Shown one piece after another: positions 29,668 to 37,437 of a stretch of 64,000 nucleotides of DNA. Origin of the DNA: Caldicellulosiruptor naganoensis (GTDB taxonomy: Bacteria > Bacillota > Thermoanaerobacteria > Caldicellulosiruptorales > Caldicellulosiruptoraceae). Both the position numbers and the translations under genes were made by a program. The DNA lies in the NCBI RefSeq assembly GCF_026914285.1, contig NZ_CP113864.1:657501-721500 (forward strand). Direction: 5' to 3'. The stretch's first letter is position 1; each line of letters starts with the position of its first letter. The notes beneath the pieces were generated by a model. It had not been told where the DNA came from. It did not search any database and worked only from the letters and a program-made list of their open reading frames with translations.

Positions 29668-30942
29668 ATGGCAAATATCAGAGCTTTTAGGGGTTTGAGA
29701 TATTCACCTGAAGTCAAGTTAGATGACTGTATTTGTCCGCCTTATGATATAATCTCAGAAAGCGAGCGTGAGGAACTTTATAAAAAGAGTGAATACAACA
29801 TTATAAGGGTTGAATTTGGGAAAGAATTTGAAGGTGACAATGAACAAAACAACAAGTTCACACGTGCAAAAAAGTATTTAGATGAGTGGATTCAAAAGGG
29901 AATTTTGAAATTTGATGAAAAAGAGAGTGTATATGTAATTGAGCAGGAATTTGAAGTAGAAGGCAGGCGATACAAAAGGACAGGTTTAATAGTTTTACTT
30001 GAACTTGTTGACTTTGAAGAAGGGATTGTAATTCCTCATGAGTTTACACTCTCCAAACCAAAGCAAGAAAGACTTAATCTTCTTAAACACACACGCGCAA
30101 ATATAAGCAGCATTTTTGGACTTTATGAAGACAAGGAGTTCAATGTAAAACAAGTACTTGACAGTATCAAGGCAAAAAAGGAAGATATAAATTACAATGG
30201 AATTGGTACATTTGAAAGAATGTGGATTGTATCAGATGATGATATAATAGATAAGCTCAAGAAGCTATTTTCTGACAAGAAAATCTTCATAGCAGATGGT
30301 CATCACAGGTATGAGACTGCTTTGGAGTATAAAAAAGAGATGATGCAAAAAGAAGATTATAGCAAGGATGCGGATTATAACTATATTATGATAACATTGA
30401 CAGCGTTAGAGGATGAAGGTATAGTAATCCTTCCAACCCACAGAATTGTTCTTTCAACAGATGTTGAAGAGAATATTTTTATTGAAAGGTTAAAGGAAAA
30501 CTTTGATATAGAGGAAGGTAAGTATGAGCCTTTAAAGAAAAAGCTTGCAGCATATAGAAAGTATGCGTTCTTAGTGTATACTTACAATAGAAACTACTAC
30601 TTAATAAAGCTAAAAGATCCTGAAAGAGCCTTGAAAAATGTTGAGGGAAGCAAAGCGTATAAAAACCTTGACGTTGTTGTTTTGCAAAAACTTGTATTAA
30701 ATGATGTATTAAATATCACTGATGAGGATATATTACACCAAAGAAATCTGAAGTACACAAAGTCAGATAAAGAGTTAATTGATATAGTTGACAGTGGAGG
30801 AAAATACGGATTTATATTAAATCCTACACTTGTTGAAGAGTTAAAAGAAGTGTCGTTAAGTGGCGAAAAGATGCCTCAAAAATCTACCTACTTTTATCCA
30901 AAGCTTATGACTGGAAATGTAATATTTGTACATCAAAAGTAA
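29668..30942 (+). CDS. DUF1015 family protein
   Basis: The protein starting MANIRAFRGLRYSPE (424 aa from the ATG at 29668) is a clear DUF1015 member, with CPPYDIISESERE, YVIEQEF, HEFTLSKPKQERLNLLK and the conserved FIADGHHRYETALEYKKEM. DUF1015 is frequently next to serA and has been suggested to be a serine kinase-like protein. I treat this as unproven. A TTG at 29659 is an alternative start. It closes the serine operon and a terminator follows. Confidence 0.88.
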   Translation: MANIRAFRGLRYSPEVKLDDCICPPYDIISESEREELYKKSEYNIIRVEFGKEFEGDNEQNNKFTRAKKYLDEWIQKGILKFDEKESVYVIEQEFEVEGRRYKRTGLIVLLELVDFEEGIVIPHEFTLSKPKQERLNLLKHTRANISSIFGLYEDKEFNVKQVLDSIKAKKEDINYNGIGTFERMWIVSDDDIIDKLKKLFSDKKIFIADGHHRYETALEYKKEMMQKEDYSKDADYNYIMITLTALEDEGIVILPTHRIVLSTDVEENIFIERLKENFDIEEGKYEPLKKKLAAYRKYAFLVYTYNRNYYLIKLKDPERALKNVEGSKAYKNLDVVVLQKLVLNDVLNITDEDILHQRNLKYTKSDKELIDIVDSGGKYGFILNPTLVEELKEVSLSGEKMPQKSTYFYPKLMTGNVIFVHQK

Positions 30943-30987
30943 GTAAGTGATAATTACAATATTTCAAAGGGAATACATATGTTTTAA

Positions 30988-31036
30988 GGTTTGGATATTA
31001 ATACCTGGTAAGGTGTGAATATCCAAACCGTTTTTT
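30988..31036 (+). terminator. Intrinsic terminator of the serine operon
   Basis: A 12-bp perfect stem (30988-30999 with 31018-31029) contains an inner ACCT/AGGT stem in the loop and is followed by GTTTTTTATT. Confidence 0.9.
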
Positions 31037-31079
31037 ATTAACTCTTATGATTAAAAAAGAAAGGGGAAATATTTGCAAG

Positions 31080-31880
31080 ATGATTAAACTTGTTGCCACA
31101 GACCTTGACGATAGTCTTCTTTCAAAAGACTTGAAAATTCCAGAGAAAAACCTTAAAGCTATTGAGTTTTTAAAGCAAAATAATGTAATTTTGATATTGG
31201 CATCAGGCAGGCCTTATCCTTCTGTGAAAAAGATTGCGTATGACCTTGACAATTTTTATCCTATAATTACTTACCAAGGTGCTTTGGTATATGACCCCAA
31301 AACTGACCAAAAACTATATGGATGTGAAATACAACCTGATGATGCAAAAGATCTTATAAGGCTCGCAAAGGAAGAAAATATCCATGTCCATATCTACATT
31401 GACAATATTTGGTATATTGAGGGGTTCAATGAAAAGGTGGAGTATTACAGGAACCTAACAGGACTTGAACCTGTGAGGGTAGACAATTTTTTAGAGTTTG
31501 TAGACAGGCCTGTTACAAAAGTTTTATTCTTTGATGAACACGAGAGGTTGAAGAAATTGAGAGACAACCTTCCATCAGAGTTTTTAAAGAAATTTAACAT
31601 TATGTTTTCAAAGCCTTTTTTCTTGGAGTTTACTGATATAAATGTCTCTAAAGGAAATGCTTTGAAGTTTTTAGCCGAGTATTATAACATAAAAAAAGAG
31701 GAGATTATGGCTATTGGTGACGGTGACAATGACATTTCAATGATTGAATATGCAGGTATTGGGGTTGCGGTTGAGAATGCTACGGAAAAGCTAAAACAGG
31801 TTGCAGACTTTGTAACTTTGAGCTGTGATGAAGGTGGCTTTGCACATGCTATTGAAAAAGTATTCAATGTTAAGTTTTAA
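31080..31880 (+). CDS. Cof-type HAD phosphatase (second copy)
   Basis: The 266-aa product from the ATG at 31080 (MIKLVATDLDDSLLSKDLKIPE) is a Cof/HAD-IIB hydrolase. Motif II is LASGRPYPS and motif IV is MAIGDGDNDISMIEYAGIGVAV. An upstream in-frame ATG (31047) adds an atypical MIKKERGNICK leader that overlaps the preceding terminator tail, so I use the later start. A run of GGGG lies 13 bases upstream. Substrate cannot be inferred. Confidence 0.9.
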   Translation: MIKLVATDLDDSLLSKDLKIPEKNLKAIEFLKQNNVILILASGRPYPSVKKIAYDLDNFYPIITYQGALVYDPKTDQKLYGCEIQPDDAKDLIRLAKEENIHVHIYIDNIWYIEGFNEKVEYYRNLTGLEPVRVDNFLEFVDRPVTKVLFFDEHERLKKLRDNLPSEFLKKFNIMFSKPFFLEFTDINVSKGNALKFLAEYYNIKKEEIMAIGDGDNDISMIEYAGIGVAVENATEKLKQVADFVTLSCDEGGFAHAIEKVFNVKF

Positions 31881-31989
31881 AAATTTCACACATACAATAG
31901 CATAAAGAAAAGAAAATCTTATAAGTTAATAAGAAAGCGAGGGCTAATTTTAAAATTTAAAGAAAAATGATATTTTTTAAAAAAATATA

Positions 31990-32017
31990 TTGACTTTTAA
32001 GATAAATCTGCTAAAAT
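31990..32017 (+). promoter_or_regulatory. speD promoter
   Basis: TTGACT (31990-31995) and an extended -10, TGCTAAAAT (32009-32017), are spaced by 16 bases. The leader to speD is about 45 bases and holds no obvious riboswitch. Confidence 0.75.
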
Positions 32018-32065
32018 AGATTCTGTCATTTGAAGAAAGTAAATTCCAAGAAGGAGGTAGAGAAG

Positions 32066-32440
32066 ATGCACGCGTTGGGCAGGCACATTATTGCAGAGCT
32101 GTACGGTTGTGACAAGGAAGTGCTCAACAACCGCGAGCTCATTGAAAAGATAATGGTAGAGTCAGCGCTCAAAGCAGGAGCAGAGGTAAGAGAAGTAGCG
32201 TTCCACAAGTTTTCGCCCCAAGGCGTGAGTGGCGTTGTGGTAATTTCAGAGTCACATTTGACAATTCATACATGGCCAGAGCTTGGATATGCAGCTGTGG
32301 ATGTTTTCACATGTGGAGAAAGAGTAGATCCATGGCAGGCTTGCAATTATATCACAGAGATGTTAAAGGCGAGCCACATGACAACTACAGAGATAAAAAG
32401 AGGTTTGTTCGAGCAACCTGTCAAGGTAGCAAACCTGTAA
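32066..32440 (+). CDS. speD: S-adenosylmethionine decarboxylase proenzyme
   Basis: The 124-aa proenzyme starting [16 protein letters not shown] has the self-cleavage site ISE-S63-HLTIHTWPE, where S63 becomes the pyruvoyl group. It is the small bacterial SpeD form. The product feeds aminopropyl groups to spermidine. The ATG at 32066 has AAGGAGGTAG just upstream, and an earlier in-frame ATG (32030) is rejected. No speE follows here. Confidence 0.95.
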   Translation: MHALGRHIIAELYGCDKEVLNNRELIEKIMVESALKAGAEVREVAFHKFSPQGVSGVVVISESHLTIHTWPELGYAAVDVFTCGERVDPWQACNYITEMLKASHMTTTEIKRGLFEQPVKVANL

Positions 32441-32780
32441 TAATACCTCCTTTTTGTTGAGGATAGATTTACAGGGTTTAAAGTTTTGAAGGGATGTGGA
32501 AAGGTCTTTTGGGAAAGAGCAAAGAGGAATTTTTAGTAATCTTTTTGTATAAAAGATTACTTGGTGGGAAAAATATTCAGTAGAAGACCCCCTTTACTTA
32601 AAAATATTTTTGGTGCACAAGGAAAAATAGCCTTGTGCACCTCTTTTTTATTTTTTCCACAAAACTTACAGCTCTGATTTTCTATCTGAGTGTTTCCTTT
32701 AGTCTCAAAAATATTCTATAATTATGGTGTAACTATTACTCAGAGTAACTAAAAACTTCTCTGAAAAGGGGGTTTGCTTT
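32441..32780 (+). other. 340-bp intergenic region with two strong hairpins
   Basis: No coding region was found. GTAATCTTTT (32536-32545) pairs perfectly with AAAAGATTAC (32551-32560) around TGTAT. A second hairpin at 32612-32641 is a terminator. A -10-like TATAAT (32717-32722) precedes the PfkB gene, with no clear -35. The region upstream of the first hairpin could be a short non-coding RNA or the 3' UTR of speD. Confidence 0.5.
32612..32650 (+). terminator. Intrinsic terminator between speD and the PfkB kinase gene
   Basis: An 11-bp perfect stem GGTGCACAAGG/CCTTGTGCACC (32612-32622 with 32631-32641) with an 8-base loop is followed by TCTTTTTTA. Confidence 0.92.
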
Positions 32781-33704
32781 TTGAGCATTGTCTGTTTTGG
32801 AGAGGTACTGATAGATTTTTTGAATGTTAAAGACAACCTTTTTGAGGCAAACCCTGGCGGTGCCCCAGCAAATGTTGCAGCAGCTATTTCTAAATTTGGA
32901 GGAAAATCTTTTTTAATATCCCAAGTTGGAAATGATATGTTCGGAAGGATGATTCTGCAGACTCTTTCGAATTGCAATGTTGATATCTCATGTGTGAATG
33001 TCACAGATGAATATTTTACAACACTTGCATTTGTAAAGCTTGACCAAAAAGGTGAAAGGTCATTTTCATTTGCAAGAAAGCACGGTGCAGATGTTTACCT
33101 CAAAAAAGAAAATATTGACTTGGATAGAGTAAAGAGTGCAAAGATATTTCACTTTGGTTCACTTTCAATGACACATCCAGAAAACAAAGAGCTAACCTTT
33201 TACCTTTTAGAAGTTGCGAGAAAAAGCGGGGCAGTAATCTCATATGACCCAAACTACAGAGAACCTCTTTGGAAAAGCAGGCAAGAAGCTATTTCTGCAA
33301 TCTTTTTGCCAATTGAAAAAGGTTATGTAGATATTCTCAAGATGTCAGAAGAAGAGGTTTTGTTGTTTGCAAAGAGCATTGATGAGTTTTACCAGATGGT
33401 AAAGGACAAAATAAAACTTTTTCTTGTGACTCTTGGAGAAAAGGGAAGTATATTTTTCTACAAAGGAGAGTCTGCAGTGGTTGAGACAATTGAAGTTGAT
33501 GTTGTTGATACAACAGGATGTGGAGACTGCTTTGTTGGTATGACTCTTTTTGAGATTTCTAAGTACTTGCCGTTTGAGAACATAGACAAATCTCTTTTAT
33601 ACAACATAGTAAAAAAGGCAAACATAGCAGGGGCACTTTGCGCAACTAAAAAAGGAGCGATACCAGCAATTCCTGAATATAGTGAGGTTTTAGCAAGACT
33701 ATAA
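32781..33704 (+). CDS. PfkB family carbohydrate kinase (fructokinase-like)
   Basis: The 307-aa ribokinase-family protein starts SIVCFGEVLIDFLN, then NPGGAPANVAAAISKFGG, and has the anion-hole/catalytic-base motif VDTTGCGDCFVGM near residue 245. The usual motif reads DTTGAGD, so the second residue of GAGD is C here. The catalytic D is kept. The layout is fructokinase-like. The start is a TTG with AAAAGGGGG upstream. No sugar transporter is adjacent, so the substrate is a guess. Confidence 0.87.
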   Translation: MSIVCFGEVLIDFLNVKDNLFEANPGGAPANVAAAISKFGGKSFLISQVGNDMFGRMILQTLSNCNVDISCVNVTDEYFTTLAFVKLDQKGERSFSFARKHGADVYLKKENIDLDRVKSAKIFHFGSLSMTHPENKELTFYLLEVARKSGAVISYDPNYREPLWKSRQEAISAIFLPIEKGYVDILKMSEEEVLLFAKSIDEFYQMVKDKIKLFLVTLGEKGSIFFYKGESAVVETIEVDVVDTTGCGDCFVGMTLFEISKYLPFENIDKSLLYNIVKKANIAGALCATKKGAIPAIPEYSEVLARL

Positions 33705-33761
33705 GTTAGCTTCTGGTTTTTTAATTTTGTTTGAAAATAAAGGTACTGGAGGAAGTCAAAA

Positions 33762-34031
33762 ATGAGAGCTATAATAACTGTTGTTGGGAAAGACAAAGTC
33801 GGGATAATTGCTGCAATTTCTTCCCTTTTGGCGGAAAACAATGTAAACATCCTTGATATCAGCCAAACAATTATGCAAGGGTTTTTCACAATGATAATGC
33901 TTGTTGATTTGCAAGGTGCAAAAGTGAAATTTTCTGAGCTGAAAGAGCTTCTAAAAAAGAGAGCTCAGGAGATTGGTGTTGATATTAACATGCAGCATGA
34001 AGATTTGTTCAATAGCATAAATAGGATATAA
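33762..34031 (+). CDS. ACT domain protein (UPF0237)
   Basis: The 89-aa protein is a single ACT domain with two halves (ITVVGKDKVGIIAAISSLLAENNVNILDISQTI and MIMLVDLQGAKVKFSELKELLKK). It matches the UPF0237 family. It is directly followed by the DUF711/PFL gene, and the pair is conserved across Firmicutes. ACT domains bind small molecules such as amino acids, and the ligand here is unknown. Confidence 0.92.
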   Translation: MRAIITVVGKDKVGIIAAISSLLAENNVNILDISQTIMQGFFTMIMLVDLQGAKVKFSELKELLKKRAQEIGVDINMQHEDLFNSINRI

Positions 34032-34048
34032 CAAGGAGATGAAAAAAG

Positions 34049-35407
34049 GTGTTTACATCGCAGGAGATAATTGAGACAATAAATATGGTAAAGCAAAACA
34101 ACCTTGACATAAGAACAATCACAGTTGGTATTAGCCTTTTTGACTGTGTATCAGAAAATCCTCAAGTTTTCATTGATAGGATGAAAAAGAAGATTGTAGA
34201 GTATGCTGGTAGCTTAAAAGAAGTTGCAAATGAGATTGAGGACATGTTTGGACTTCCAATTGTAAACAGAAGAGTTGCGCTCACACCAATTTCACTTTTG
34301 ACATACGGGTTTGAGTGTAATGACCTAATAAAAGTAGCGATTGCAATAGATGATATTGCAAAGGAGATAGGCGTTGACCTGATTGGTGGATATTCTGCTT
34401 TAGTTCATAAGTCATATGACGAAAAGACGAAAAGGTTTATTTCTTCAATTCCTGAGGCATTAGCAGAAACTGAGAGGCTTTGTTCCTCGGTTGATGTAGG
34501 AACAACTAAATCTGGTATCAACCTTGATGTTATAGGTCATTTAGGTTATGTAATAAAAGAAATTGCTTACAAGACAAAAGACAAAGATAGCTTTGGATGT
34601 GCAAGGTTTGTTGTGTTTGCGAACGCAACAGATGACAACCCTTTTATGGCAGGAGCTTTTCATGGAGTAGGTGAGGGCGATAGTGCAATAAATGTTGGAA
34701 TTTCAGGTCCCGGCGTTATAAAAAGAGCGGTAGAAGAAAAACAAGATGCTTCAATAGAGGAGATTTATGAAACAATCAAAAGAATGGCTTTTAAGATTAC
34801 GAGGGCAGGCCAGCTTGTTTTAAAATATGCGTCAGAAAGGCTAAATATCCCAATGGGCATTGTTGATTTGTCTTTAGCCCCAACTCCAAAGGTTGGAGAT
34901 AGCATTGCAGAGATACTTGAAGAAATAGGTGTCGAAAAAGTTGGCGGATATGGTACCACATTTGCCTTGGCAATTTTGAACGATGCGGTCAAAAAAGGAG
35001 GTGCCATGGCAGCAAGTTTCACAGGAGGGCTCTCAGGTGCTTTCATCCCTGTTTCTGAGGACTCTGGAATGGTAAAGGGAGTTGAAGAAGGGGCACTCTC
35101 TTTAGAAAAACTTGAGGCGATGACGAGTGTGTGTTCTGTCGGGCTTGACATGATTGTTGTGCCGGGCGACACAGAGCCGGAGGTCATCTCAGGTCTTATT
35201 GCTGATGAGATAGCAATTGGTGTATATAACAACAAGACAACAGCTGTAAGAATTATTCCTGCGTATGGCAAGAAAGAAGGCGATGAGGTCAATTTTGGCG
35301 GGCTATTGGGAAGAGCTAAGGTTATGAAGATAAATAAGTTTTCACCACATAAGCTCATTCACAGAGGTGGAAGGGTACCACCACCGATCATTTCTCTGAG
35401 AAATTAA
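34049..35407 (+). CDS. PFL family protein (DUF711/UPF0210)
   Basis: The 452-aa protein matches the DUF711 family (UPF0210), with [22 protein letters not shown] and [32 protein letters not shown] at the ends. Family members were grouped with pyruvate-formate-lyase-like folds, but the activity is unknown and no glycyl-radical motif is visible. The GTG start has AAGGAG upstream. The partner ACT gene precedes it by 17 bases. Confidence 0.9.
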   Translation: MFTSQEIIETINMVKQNNLDIRTITVGISLFDCVSENPQVFIDRMKKKIVEYAGSLKEVANEIEDMFGLPIVNRRVALTPISLLTYGFECNDLIKVAIAIDDIAKEIGVDLIGGYSALVHKSYDEKTKRFISSIPEALAETERLCSSVDVGTTKSGINLDVIGHLGYVIKEIAYKTKDKDSFGCARFVVFANATDDNPFMAGAFHGVGEGDSAINVGISGPGVIKRAVEEKQDASIEEIYETIKRMAFKITRAGQLVLKYASERLNIPMGIVDLSLAPTPKVGDSIAEILEEIGVEKVGGYGTTFALAILNDAVKKGGAMAASFTGGLSGAFIPVSEDSGMVKGVEEGALSLEKLEAMTSVCSVGLDMIVVPGDTEPEVISGLIADEIAIGVYNNKTTAVRIIPAYGKKEGDEVNFGGLLGRAKVMKINKFSPHKLIHRGGRVPPPIISLRN

Positions 35408-35436
35408 AATTTAAGTAATCAGGAGGTTGCAAAATA

Positions 35437-36273
35437 ATGCTTTTTTCAAAGATGCACGGGCTTGGAAATGACTTTATTGTGATAGATGCAAGAGGCAAAG
35501 AGGATATAGATTACAACTCTCTTGCAAAGAGGATGTGCCACAGACACATTGGAGTTGGTGCAGACGGGATATTGCTTGTTTTAGATTCTGATATTGCTGA
35601 CATCAGAATGAGGATTATCAACTCTGATGGATCTGAGGCTGAGATGTGTGGAAATGGTATCAGATGTTTTTCAAAATATGTATTTGAAAGAGGAATTGTC
35701 AAAAAAGACAAGTTCAAGGTTGAAACATTAGCAGGGATAATAGAGCCAGAGCTCATTTTAAATGAGTATGGACTTGTTGAAAAAGTAAAGGTCAACATGG
35801 GGAAGCCAAGCTTTAAAAGAAAGGATATTCCGATGATTGGTGAGCCTGATGATACAGCAATAAATACCTCTATTTTTGTTGATGGTAAAGAGTATCAAAT
35901 TACATCACTTTTGATGGGTGTTCCGCACACAATCTTATTTGTTGACGATGTTGAAAAGGTCGACATTTACAATTTAGGTCCAAAGATTGAAAAGCATGAG
36001 GCATTTCCAAGAAAGACAAATGTCAACTTTGTTCAGGTGATTGACAAGAATAATATAAAGGTGAGAACTTGGGAAAGAGGAGCAGGTGCAACATTTGCAT
36101 GTGGCACAGGTTCTTGTGCATCTGTGATAGCCTCAAATTTAAATGGCTTTACAGAAAGAAAAGCAAATGTTCACCTTTATTTTGGAACTCTTGAGATAGA
36201 ATGGCAAGATAGCGATGTTGTTTTTATGACAGGCCCTGCTGAGGAGGTATTTGTTGGGGAATATTTCGAATAA
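35437..36273 (+). CDS. dapF: Diaminopimelate epimerase
   Basis: The 278-aa enzyme has both catalytic cysteine regions, EMCGNGIRCFSKY and ATFACGTGSCASVIAS, and the N-terminal MHGLGNDFIVID. It converts LL- to meso-diaminopimelate for lysine and peptidoglycan. The ATG has AGGAGG upstream. Confidence 0.96.
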   Translation: MLFSKMHGLGNDFIVIDARGKEDIDYNSLAKRMCHRHIGVGADGILLVLDSDIADIRMRIINSDGSEAEMCGNGIRCFSKYVFERGIVKKDKFKVETLAGIIEPELILNEYGLVEKVKVNMGKPSFKRKDIPMIGEPDDTAINTSIFVDGKEYQITSLLMGVPHTILFVDDVEKVDIYNLGPKIEKHEAFPRKTNVNFVQVIDKNNIKVRTWERGAGATFACGTGSCASVIASNLNGFTERKANVHLYFGTLEIEWQDSDVVFMTGPAEEVFVGEYFE

Positions 36274-36286
36274 GGTTCAAATTTGA

Positions 36287-36314
36287 TTGAAATTTTGCTG
36301 CCTTGTGATATAAT
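36287..36314 (+). promoter_or_regulatory. Promoter after dapF
   Basis: TTGAAA (36287-36292) and an extended -10, TGATATAAT (36306-36314), are spaced by 16 bases. It would serve the small ORF and secG. Confidence 0.75.
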
Positions 36315-36357
36315 TTTAGTATGGTTTTTATGGGCTTTTTGCAAGGAGGCAAAGACG

Positions 36358-36522
36358 ATGAAAATTTTTTACGTCAAGATTGAGTACAAAGATGGTAAGA
36401 AAGTTGAAGATGTGTTTTTAACAAACGCCAAGGCAAAAGAGATGTGCGACCTTTTGCTTGGTGAAGACAAAGAAGGGAATATCAAGCTTGTTGAAACAAA
36501 GTGCAGAGAGGTTGATTTTTAA
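36358..36522 (+). CDS. Hypothetical 54-aa protein
   Basis: The protein starting MKIFYVKIEYKDGKKVEDVF has 54 residues, with a beta-rich N half and a helix (KAKEMCDLLL). AAGGAGG lies just before the ATG at 36358. An earlier in-frame TTG would place the start inside the promoter. I do not recognise a family. It sits just before secG on the same transcript. Confidence 0.75.
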   Translation: MKIFYVKIEYKDGKKVEDVFLTNAKAKEMCDLLLGEDKEGNIKLVETKCREVDF

Positions 36523-36546
36523 AACTGGGGAGGTTTTATAAGTAAA

Positions 36547-36783
36547 ATGGCAAAGATTATACTGACAGTGTTAGAAATTCTTTTGGCGATAGCCTTAATA
36601 GTAGTTGTGCTTTTGCAATCAGGCAAGAGCGCAGGGCTTTCTGGGTCAATTGCAGGTGGTGCTGAGACGTTTTTTGGAAAGTACAAGGGAAGAACTCTTG
36701 ATGCTATGCTTGGAAGATACACATGGATAATTGCAGCAGCTTTCTTTGTTGTGTCAGTGATATTGTTTTTTGTAATAGAGTAA
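36547..36783 (+). CDS. secG: Preprotein translocase subunit SecG
   Basis: The 78-aa protein has two membrane helices and the conserved VVVLLQSGKSAGLSGSIAGGAETFFGK loop. SecG assists SecYE and SecA in export. As in Bacillus it is near rnr, though an HD protein intervenes. Confidence 0.95.
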   Translation: MAKIILTVLEILLAIALIVVVLLQSGKSAGLSGSIAGGAETFFGKYKGRTLDAMLGRYTWIIAAAFFVVSVILFFVIE

Positions 36784-36879
36784 ACCTGAGGTTGCTTGTC
36801 GACCTTGGGTTTTTATTTTAACCATCTTGCGCGGTATATTTCAGCAAAACCACAACACAAAAGGAGGAAGTTTTAAGTT

Positions 36880-37437
36880 ATGCAAATCACAAGAGAAATA
36901 GCCCTTGAAGAGGTCAAGAAGAGAATCAAAACTCCAAACCTACTTAAACACTGTTTGGCATGTGAGGCGATTATGAGAGAGCTTGCATGCTATTTTGAAG
37001 AGGATATGGATAAATGGGGAATATGCGGACTTGTCCATGACATAGATTATGAGGAAACAAAAAGTGACCCAAACTCACATAGTATGGTTGGTGCAAAAAT
37101 CTTAGAAGATTTGGGATTTGATAAAGACATTGTGTATGCAGTAAAAGTTCACAATGACGCACATGGTCTTCCACGCTTAAGTCTTCTTGACAAAGCGCTT
37201 TACTGTGTTGACCCCACATCAGGGTTTATAGTTGCAGGTGCGCTGATTCTGCCGTCTAAAAAGCTTTCTGATGTAACTGTACCATTTTTGATGAACAGAT
37301 TTAACGAAAAAAGCTTTGCAAAAGGAGCAAACAGAGAGCAGATAAAGGCATGTTCTGAGCTTGGGCTTGAGCTTGAGGAGTTTTTAAGAATATCTTTAGA
37401 GGCTATGCAGAAAATAAGTGTAGAGCTTGGACTTTAA
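36880..37437 (+). CDS. HD domain phosphohydrolase-like protein
   Basis: The 185-aa protein has the HD metal-binding pattern, with HCLACEAIMREL, the HD doublet in GLVHDIDYEE, and later HNDAHG and DKALYCVDP. The TIGR00277-type HDIG layout is compatible. Substrate is unknown. AAAGGAGGAAG precedes the ATG at 36880. It overlaps rnr by about 11 bases if rnr begins at its TTG. Confidence 0.87.
   Translation: MQITREIALEEVKKRIKTPNLLKHCLACEAIMRELACYFEEDMDKWGICGLVHDIDYEETKSDPNSHSMVGAKILEDLGFDKDIVYAVKVHNDAHGLPRLSLLDKALYCVDPTSGFIVAGALILPSKKLSDVTVPFLMNRFNEKSFAKGANREQIKACSELGLELEEFLRISLEAMQKISVELGL

Noticed and set aside
32272-32460. 62-aa open frame overlapping speD
   Set aside because: It overlaps the conserved SpeD coding region in another frame and shows no protein-family resemblance.
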